Positions 33,518-43,300 of a DNA stretch of 64,000 nucleotides are shown piece by piece. Numbering within the stretch: the stretch's first letter is position 1; the number at the start of each line of letters is the position of its first letter. The notes under the pieces are model-generated. The model searched no databases. It saw only the letters and a list, made by a program, of their open reading frames with translations, and was not told the origin of the DNA. The stretch is from NCBI RefSeq assembly GCF_900109745.1, contig NZ_FOAV01000002.1, positions 1-64,000 of the forward strand. The letters are read 5' to 3'. This DNA comes from Roseateles sp. YR242 (GTDB lineage: Bacteria > Pseudomonadota > Gammaproteobacteria > Burkholderiales > Burkholderiaceae_C). Position numbers and translations under genes: made by a program.

Positions 33518-34207
33518 ATGTCAAAGACCACCGCCGCCGTTCTGCTGATCGGAACCGTCCTGACCACCGCCTGCGCCTCGCACGACCCCATCCTCGTGCA
33601 GGATCCCATCCACGTGATGCCGGCCCCGGAGGCCGCCTATGTGGAGCGCACCAACAACGGCGCCATCTACCAGCCCGGCATGTCGGCCGCGTCACTCTTC
33701 ACCACCGAGCGCCGGGCCCGCCAGGTCGGGGATTCGCTCAAGGTGGTGATCAGCGAGACCATGAGTGCCAATCAGAAGACCAAGACCGACACCAGCCGCG
33801 AAAACGCGCTGGCGGTCAAAGGCCCCGGCGGCTCCAGCAATGTCGGCCTGATCGACAAGCTGCTCAAGGCCGATGCCTCCGCTTCCGGCAGCGACTCCTA
33901 CAAGGGCGACGGCACCACCGAGAACAGCAGCAGCTTCAGTGGCCAGATGGCTGTCTCCGTGATCAACGTCCTGCCCAACGGCCACCTGGTGGTGGCCGGC
34001 GAACGCAGTGTGGCCATGAACGGTGGGATGAATACGCTGCGCTTCTCCGGCATCGTGAATCCGCAGGACGTGCGCAGCGGCAACCAGGTCGCCTCCGCCG
34101 ACATCGTCAACGCCCGCATGGAACTGGTGGGCCGTGGCGAAGTGGCCGATGCCTCCCATCGCAGCTGGCTCCAGCGGGTGTTGGCGAGCAGTCTGTCGAT
34201 CTGGTGA
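33518..34207 (+). CDS. orphan FlgH-like L-ring lipoprotein
   Basis: 229-residue protein with a lipobox (VLTTAC, Cys near residue 19) and the FlgH pattern: GAIYQPGMSAASLFTTERRARQVGDSLKVVISETMSANQKTKTDTSR, then SSFSGQMAVSVINVLPNGHLVVAGER, NTLRFSGIVNPQDVRSGNQVASADIVNARMELVGRGEVAD and a C-terminal SIW (shown as separate stretches of the protein, key words only: QVGDSLKVVI, VLPNGHLVVAGER, GRGEVAD). FlgH builds the ring that lets the flagellar rod cross the outer membrane. No other flagellar gene is near. It lies 135 bp before a giant type I secreted adhesin, so an outer-membrane ring repurposed for that locus is possible. Chromosomal flagellar FlgH elsewhere would confirm it is a paralogue. Confidence 0.85.
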   Translation: MSKTTAAVLLIGTVLTTACASHDPILVQDPIHVMPAPEAAYVERTNNGAIYQPGMSAASLFTTERRARQVGDSLKVVISETMSANQKTKTDTSRENALAVKGPGGSSNVGLIDKLLKADASASGSDSYKGDGTTENSSSFSGQMAVSVINVLPNGHLVVAGERSVAMNGGMNTLRFSGIVNPQDVRSGNQVASADIVNARMELVGRGEVADASHRSWLQRVLASSLSIW

Positions 34208-34342
34208 GCAGACATGACTCATGAACGTCGATTGACCTGCAAATAATTGCTATCAACAGCCTGCAATTCAGCAAATTTGAGGAGGCTCGAAGGCGAACAG
34301 TTTTGAAGAGACTTCAGATGCCAGCCACATCTGTGAGTCATC

Positions 34343-37300
34343 ATGAACACGCACACTGCCAAGCCCGAGTCAAGGAAGGCTCCATCCGCCCCATCTCAAT
34401 CCCCTGGTTCGATCACCTCGGCCGCCGCCCCGTCGGCGGTGCCTATCGAACGGTCGGAAGCCCCGCATGCTGCGTCCGGACCGGCGTCCGGCTCCGCAGT
34501 GCATGGAGCCGGGGCCAGGGGCGCCCGTCACGGTTGGCCAGGAGAGCCGGACGAGCGGGATGGCGAGATGTCCGACAACCCGCCCGCTGAAGAATCAGGC
34601 CGCGACGAGCCCCACGACGAGTCCCACGACGATCCGCAGGCCGATGTCCGCGGCGCCGACCCGCAAGCGGTCCCTGACGCAGCGCCCGAAGCGGCTCCAA
34701 TGGCCACCGAGGACGATGCGAACTGGCGGGCCGGCGTCTTGCCAGCAGCACAAACGGGCGGCCCCAGTACCAACACGGCCTTGCTTATGGCGGGCGCTGG
34801 CGCCCTGCTCATCGGGGCGGGCATCGGCAGTGGCTCGGGCGGCAAGACACCCACCCCTGTCGTTCCCGAACACCCTGGCATCGCCGAATCCCTGGTCGCG
34901 GTCAGCGGCAGCGTCACGCCAGCGTCTACCTCCCAGCCCCAGCACCTGGTCATCGTGGCCCACAAGGCCGACGGCACGCCGCTGGCCGGCCCGGTCGATG
35001 TCGCGCAGGACGGGAGCTTCTTGCTGAATGTCCCAGCTGGCAGCGGCCCGGTACGCCTGCTGGTCACCCCGGTGGGCAGTACGGACATGCAGGGCACAGG
35101 CAGGCTCAGTGCGGTAACGGTGCTTGGCGGCGACGCACACCAGACGGTCGCCATCACACCGCTCACGACCCTGGCGAGCCTGACGCTGGGCAACGAAGCT
35201 CTGACCTCGGCGTCCGTCACGCAGGCCAACGAGGCCGTGGCACGCTGGTTCGGCCTCTCCGACATCCTCCAGGCGCCGCACCCGGTGACGGATGCCGGCG
35301 GTGCGCCGGCCGATGGTCCGGACCTCTACGGCCGAGTTCTGGCCGTACTGACCTCCGCCGGCCAGGTGGCCGGCATGGGCATGGCGGCGCTACTGTCCAC
35401 ACTCGCCGCGGCCCTGCCCCATGGCGCTCAGGCCATTCCGCCCAGCGCAGAAGCCGCTCACCGCGCCGCCACCCTCCTCCTAGACGGCCTGGAAGAAGCA
35501 GCCGCCAGCGATGCCTTGGACGGCCCGAGCGCTCAGACCCTGGTCCAGCTCTGGACACAGATGCCGGTGCACCTGGGGTCCATGCGGCAGGCCACCGTCA
35601 ACGGCCTGGAAAGCCTCACGCTCACCCTCACGGGCGACTTCAAGGCGGGCGACCATGTGGTCATCCATCAGGACGGCGCCCAGCGTGCCGATCTCGACAT
35701 CATCGTCGCGGCCGATGGCGCCAGCCTGCGCGTGCCCGTGACCGGCGCCAGCCTGGGCCATGGCGACGGCCTGCGGCAGTTCTCCGCCGAGGTCTGGCGG
35801 CAGGACGGGCAGGTCGACGGGGCCAACGCCCTGGGCATCCTGTATGACGGTCCGCCCGACGCTCCCACCCTGAGCCTGGACCGCAACCACATGACCGCCG
35901 CTGGCATTGAACCCGGTGGCCATCTGGAATATTCCATCGATGGCGGGCTGCACTGGCTCAAGATGAACAACGACGGCTGCCATCTGGCCGACGGGCGTTA
36001 TGAGGCCGGCCAGGTGATGGTCCGCCAGATCGACGCGATCGGGCAGGTCGGGCCTGCAGCCGTCCTGCCGGGCGCCTTTGACGTGGACACCTTCGTCGCG
36101 GTCCCGACCGTGGGCCTGGTCAACGACACCGGCCTGTCAGGCCTGGACGGCATCACCCGGGACGCCACGGTCCGCGTCGGCGATCTCGAAGCCGGCGGCA
36201 CCTGGTCCTACAGCCTCGACGGCGGCCAGCACTGGACGCAGGGGCAGGGCACCCAGATCGACAGCACGGCGTTTCCGCAGAATGGCCAGGTGTCGGTGAT
36301 CGTTCGGCAGACCGATGCTGCAGGCAACACCGCGCAGTCAGCACCCTTTGCGTTCGTTGTGGACAACGCCGTGGCCACGCCGACGCTGAGACTGGCCAAG
36401 GACACCGGCGTGTCCGCCACCGACCACCTCACCGCGGATGGCCGCATAGTCGTCACTGACCTGGAGCCCGGCGCCAGCTGGCGCTATAGCGTGGACGGGG
36501 GCCTGCATTGGGTGCACGGCAAGGGCGATGAAATTCCCGCATCCGCGTTCACTGGCGACGGCTATCGCCTGGTGCTGGTGCAGCAGACCGACCTGGCGGG
36601 CAATATCAGCAGGCTCGGCGTCATTGACGTCGAGATCGTCACGTCAGTGGCCGCGCCCACCTTGTGGCTGGTCGACGACACGGGCACCAGCAAGACGGAC
36701 TTCATCACGCGCGACGCCACTGTCGGCGTGGGCGATCTCGCGAACCAGGCGCACTGGGAATTCAGCACCGACGGCGGCCAGACCTGGCTGGCGGGTCATG
36801 CCAACACCCTGCACCCGGACGACCTGCCTCCCGGCACCGCAGGCCCCAAGGGCGAAGTGCACCTGCTTGTGCGTCAGACCGATGCGGCCGGCAACCTGTC
36901 CACGCCGGCCTCGCTGGATTTCATCTGGGATACGCAGACGAATGCCCCGTCTCTTACCCTACCCAACGACACGGGTATCTCCGCCACCGACCGCAACACC
37001 CGGGACGCAACCCTCGTCGTGGGCGACCTCGAGCCTGGTGCCTCCTGGGACTACCGTATCGGGCCGAATGGCCCGTGGGTGGCGGGCACAGGCGACACCA
37101 TCCCCGACAGCGCCGTGACGACACAAGGTGATGTGCGGATCACCGTGCGGCAGACCGACCCGGCCGGCAATACCGCCGAGCACACCGAAACCATCACGGT
37201 GGACCGCATGGTCGCGCCACCGGTCCTGAGCTTGCAAACCGACTCGGGCGTCGCCGGCGACGGCCTCACGCAGGACGCCACCATCAAGGTCGACGACCTG

Positions 37301-40300
37301 GAGGATGGTGCGCGCTGGGAGTACCAGATCAATGGCGGCGCCTGGCTTCAGGGCTCCGGCCAACTGATCTCCGCCGCCGCCTTCTCGCAGGACGGCGACC
37401 AGACCGTGCTCGTGCGGCAAACCGATACCGCCGGCAACCAGGCGGACTCCACGCCCTTCACCTTCGTGCTGGAGCGCAGCGCCCCCGCGCCGACGTTGAT
37501 ACTGACCACAGATACCGGCCTGCTCGGCGACAAGGTCACCAGCGACGCCAGTCTCGACGTCACCGGCCTGAAGACCGGTGCCTCATGGCGCTACAGCCTG
37601 GATGGCCAAACCTGGCACACCGGCACCGGTACCCACATCCCCGGCAGCGTATTCCAGTCCGATGGCGCCTATGACGTTCTGGTTCAGCAGGAAGATGCGG
37701 CCGGCAACATCAGCCCTACCGGCCAACTCCGCGTCGTGCTGGATACGCAGGCCGCAGCACCGACCTTGTCCCTGGTGAATGACACCGGGACCTCCGACAA
37801 TGACCTCCTGACCAATGACGGTGCGCTCCGGATCGAAAATCTGGAGGCGAACGCGACATGGGAGTACCGCATTGATGGCGGCACCTGGACAGCCGGCCTC
37901 GGCAACGGCATCGGCTCGGCCGTGCTGACCCACGGCGTCCACCATGTGGAGGCGCGCCAGACCGATATCGCGGGCAACGTCAGCACCGCGGGTGCCCTGT
38001 CCATCAGCGTCGACCAGCAGGTGGACACCCCGACCCTCTCCTTGAAGAACGATACCGGCAGCTCGTCCAATGACGGCGTGACCAGCGACGCCACGGTGAC
38101 CATCGACCATCTGGAAGCAGACGCCACCTGGTCATACCGCATCAATGGCGGTACCTGGGAAACAGGCACCGGCACGGAGATCCCGGCCGACGCCTTCACC
38201 ACTCAGGGGCTTCAGAACGTCGAAGTGGTGCAGACCGACGCGGCCGGCAACCAAAGCGTCGCGGGGGTCTTCAACTTCGAATTGCTCACGGTGGCCAACA
38301 CCACCTCCCCAGTGAAGGTGGAGCTGAAAAATGACTCCGGCAGTTACCCGCGCGACCGCTACACCAACGACGCCACCCTCACGTTGACGGGGCTGGACCC
38401 GGACTGCACCTGGTCCTACAGCCTGGACAACGGCCAGACCTGGCACGCCGGCACCGGCGACGAGATCTCCACCAGCGTCTTTCCCAGCGATGGCACCTAT
38501 CGTGTGATCATCCGCGAGACCGATCGTGCCGGCAACGAAACGGATACCCTGCCCTTCTTCCTGTGGCTGGACACCACCGTCGCCACGCCCACGCTGGAGC
38601 TGAAGCACGACACCGGCACGAGGCTGGATGACCTGCACACCAGCAACGGAACGGTCAACATCCAAGGGATTGAGGCTGGTGCCAGCTGGGAATACCGCAT
38701 CAATGGCGGTGCCTGGACGCCCGGTTCGGGTCGTGAGTTGCCCGGTGGCGCTCTGGGCGACGACGGGCCCGTGCATGTCGAGGTGAGACAAACTGATGCA
38801 GCAGGCAACGTCAGCGACCTGGCCGATCTGAATCTCGTGTTGGACACACTGGCCGAGGCGCCCACGCTCGGGCTGCTCAACGACACCGGCTCCAACGACA
38901 AGGATCTGATCACCCGCGATGGCACGGTGACGGTGTCCGACCTGGAGCCGGGAGCGACCTGGCAGTACCGCGTCAACGGCGGAGCCTGGACGGACGGCAC
39001 CGGCACTGAAATCCCGGATGACCAGCTCACCGACGGTCAGTTGCTCGTCGAGGTGAAGCAAACGGACGTTGCCGGCAACGAAAGCCCTGTGCAGTCCCTG
39101 CAGTTCCAACGCATCACCCAGGTGGCCACCCCCACCCTGGAACTGCTGAACGACACCGGCGCCGACACCAACGACCAGACCACCAACGACGCCACCGTGA
39201 CGGTGGGCAGCCTGGTACCCGGGGCAACCTGGCAATACACCACCGACTCGGACCTCGACCACGCCGTGTGGATTGACGGCGTCGGCGACCGTATTCCATC
39301 CAGCGCTTTCAGTGTGGACGGCAACGTGCACGTCACCGTGCGTCAGACGGATGAAGCGGGCAATACGGCAAACTCCCAGACCTTCGAGTTCCAGCTGGAC
39401 CGGGAGATCCTGGATCCCACGCTGGAACTCAAGAACGACACCGGGGTGTCGGGCAACGATCGCATCACCAGCGACGGTACCGTGAAGATCGGTCAACTCG
39501 AGACCGGCGCGCACTGGCAGTACTCGCTCGACGGCGTGGACTGGCTGGACGGCACGGGCAACGAGTTGCCCACCTCGGCGCTCGGCGACGACGGGGTCAA
39601 GCAAGTGCTCGTGCGCCAAACCGACACCGCCGGCAACGTGAGCGGCAACGCCTTGATCGAACTCACGCTCACCACGTCCGCGCCATCGCTCACGCCGAGC
39701 CTGGCCCAGGATACCGGATCGCTGTCTGACGATCTCATCACCCACAACGCCGAGATCACCATCGATGACCTGGTCGAAGGGGCCTCCTGGGAGTTCAGCC
39801 TCGATGGCCAGACCTGGGTCCAGGGTAGCGGCACCTCCCTGCCCGCTTCCACCTTCACCACCGACGGCTCGCACACCGTGCAGATCCGTCAAACCGACAG
39901 CGCCGGCAACGTGAGCCCGGCCGCCTCGCTGACCTTCACGCTGGACACGAGCGCCCAGGCCGTCACCCTGAACCTGGCCGATGACAGCGGCCCCTTTACC
40001 GACGACCTCATCACCAACCATGGACAGGTCAACGTGACTGATCTGGAGGATGGCGCGACCTGGCGCTACTCCACCGATGGCGGCCAGACCTGGCAGGACG
40101 GCACCGGCACAACTTTGGACGATGCGCTGTTCGCCGCGCTTGTACCCGACGGGGGCGAGGTCAGCGTCCAGGTCGTCCAGACCGACAAGGCGGGCAATGA
40201 GAGCGCCGCGACCAGCCTGGGCTTCACCTTGCTGCCCCAGGGCCCGGCCATCGACCTGCAGGCCGCGGACGGCCTGCAGACAACGCAGGACAGCGTGGTG

Positions 40301-43300
40301 GGGATCACCGGCCTGCACCTGGGCCAGGCCCTGACCAACACGACCGCCGCCCTGAGCAGCGTTGGCCTGCAGACGCTGCATGTGCGTCTGGACAGCGGCT
40401 TCGCCGCGGACGACCAACTGGTCCTGGACCATCAAGTGCTGGCCGATCAGGACGTCCAGGTCACCGGCATCACCATCGCGGGTATCGCCGATCTTTCCTA
40501 CCAATACGACAGCCACTCGCGCGTGCTGAGCATCAGCAAGACGGATGGCACCGCGCTCACAGGGCTGGAGGCCACCCGGCTCACCAATGCCTTGCAGCTC
40601 GCCAACCTCGCAGACCATCCGGCAGACGGTGATCGCCAGTTCTCGATCTACGGCAGGGACATGGCCGGCAACCTGGGCGCAGCCTCCGTCGTGACCATCA
40701 CCGTGGACACCCGCCAGCCGAGCCTGGACCTCAACGGCACCGCCGCCGGCGTGGACGAACGGAGCTTCGTCACCTCCATGCTGACACCCGTGCGCCTGTT
40801 CTCGCCCGACATGGCAGTGGGCCACGAGAATCCGCAGGCGGGCTTCACCAGGATTGTCATCACCGAGACCGGTGGCGGCTTCAGCACCGATGACCAACTG
40901 ATCAGTTCGCCGGTGTCAGGCACCGAGACCGTCGTCGCCGCCGGCAGCACGCTGACGGTCAACGGTTCGACCTGGAGCGTGGCCAAGATCTCCAACGTGG
41001 TGACCCTGACCCGTCAGGACGGCCAGCCGGCCAGCGCAAGCGAGGTCTCCGATCTGTTGGGGTCCCTGCACCTGCGCAATACCGCCGCCCAGCCGGGCCA
41101 GGGCGAGAAGATCTTCACCGTGAGGCTGACCGATGAACTCGGGCACACCGCCTTGGCGTCCGGCACCGTGTGGCTGGACCAGACGCCCCCTCAGGCCGAC
41201 CTCAACGGCAGCGCCGCCGGCCAGGACTATGCCACCGCCGTGGCAGTTGGCATGCCATGGTCCATGCCGGTGACCAACCCCGCCACCGCCTTTGTGGACG
41301 AGGCCACCTTCGTGACTCAAATCACCGTGGAGCTCTCTTCGTCCGTCACGGGCGTGTTCAGTACCACCCCTGGGCAGCAGGAACGGCTGGGCCTGTCGGA
41401 CGGAACGGACCACGACGGCAGCACCGACCTTCTGGTGCTCGGACAGGGTGGCACCCTGACCAACACCACCCTTTTGCCTGGCGTCACATTGACGCTGCAA
41501 CTGAGCAGCGATGCTGTGCATCCGCTGCTGGTCATCAATGCCGACACCGCACTCTCGCCGTCACAGGCCTCCGCCTTGCTGCGAGGTTTGCGTTACGAAT
41601 CCGACGCCGGCGCGCCCACCGGGGACCGTGTCCTGACCGTGCTCGCCACCGACATCGCCGGTAACACCGCCACATCGGGCACCAGCTCGACGCTCACTGT
41701 GCTGCCCGCCGGAACACCCATGGTGTTTTTGGACGAGGCCTCGGACACCGGCACCTACCGCAATGACAATGTGACACGGCTGGATGGCTCGGCGGCCCAG
41801 CCGTTGACGCTCATCGGCGTCGGGCGGCCGGGCGCCACCCTCACGGTGTATCGCGACGCCAACAACGACGGACAGGCCGATGCCAGCGAATCCATTGGCA
41901 CTGCGATCTGTGATGCCAAGGGAGTTTGGCATCTCTCGTTGGCCGGCACGGCGATGGCCGACGGCAACCACGCCTTCCTGGCGGTCGATGCTGGTGCGCA
42001 ACTGCGCTCACCGGCCCTGACCATCACTGTGGATACGCGCCCGCCCGCCAGCAGCTTTGGCATGGGTGACTCGGTGTCTCTCCAGCCTCGCTTGGCCGGC
42101 GTGTCCGATCCCAATGAGCGCGTGGTCGTGGAACTGGACACAGACAACAACCTCGCCAACGGTTACGAGCTGCGCTACGAGACCACCTCGGACGCCGCCG
42201 GCCACTGGCTCGTGGACACTCGCACAGCACCATCTGTCTCCGGCGTCGTCCCGAACTTCTCCAACGGCGACCAGGTGAACGCCCGCGTCACCAGCTATGA
42301 CTTGGCTGGCAACGAGACCGTTCGCGAGGACAGCAGCACCGCTACAGCCTCGGTTTTCAGCATCTCCGATTCGCAGGTGGTGGAAGGCACCAGCGGCCAG
42401 CGGGAAATGGTCTTCCTGATCACGCGCGATGGCGATGTGTCCGGCGCCGGGAGCGTGGCATGGAAGGTCAACCTCGGGGAGAGTTCGGCCCGCGCGAACT
42501 CCAATGGCCTGGCCTCCGAGCAGGACTACGACGGGGCGTCTTCCGGCACGGTGTCCTTCGCTGCCGGCGAGACGCAGAAGCTGATCACTTTCAATATCAC
42601 TGGGGATAACTACCGCGAGGTCAATGAACGCCTTGTCGTCAATCTCGAACAACCCACGGGTGGCCTGGTCGGTGACGGGTTCGGTGTCGGCAACATCAAT
42701 GAGGTCGATATCAGCCTCCTTCAGGCGGCCTACAGCCTGCGCGACGTCAACGCCAACCTGAACACCGCCGCCATCCGGGTACGGAGGTCCTCCGACAACC
42801 AAGAGGCCGATATCGGCTTCGATGCCAACGGCAATCTGGACACCAAGACCCTCCGCGCCTTCGTCGGCACCTCCGCCAGCGATCGCGGCTTCGTGACGAT
42901 CTGGTATGACCAGTCGGGCAACGGCCGGGACATGGTCCAGCCGCTGGGAGACAAACAGGGGCTGATTGTGGATGGCGGGCAGATCGTCACGAGATCGGAT
43001 GGATCGGCAGGCATCAGTTTCAACACCCGAAATGGCGCCCGAGATGACTACATGTACAGCACAGGAATCGCCGCAAACGACTGGCGCAGTACGGTCATCT
43101 ACTCCAAGGTGCAGTCGGAGGGTAGTGCGAATGGCTCGCTGTTCAATCTTGGCGAAAGCGGCAATGCCCGCCTTAATGCGTGCTATCCCGAAGCCGCCGG
43201 GAACAACGGCTACGTGTTTGATGTGACCACCTCGGTTCGCTTGGCTCGACCGGTGACCAACGGGAATAGTGCCTTGATAGGAAATGCCAACGATGTAGTG

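Noticed and set aside
36105-40236. Spaced repeats that might be a CRISPR array
   Set aside because: The repeats are about 276 bp long, diverged at DNA level and code for Ig-like domains in one continuous frame. No cas genes are present.
38132-40897. 921-residue minus-strand frame under the adhesin
   Set aside because: Antisense shadow of the repeat region with repeating Val/Gly/Ala composition and no start or family features. The plus frame is continuous across the whole adhesin.
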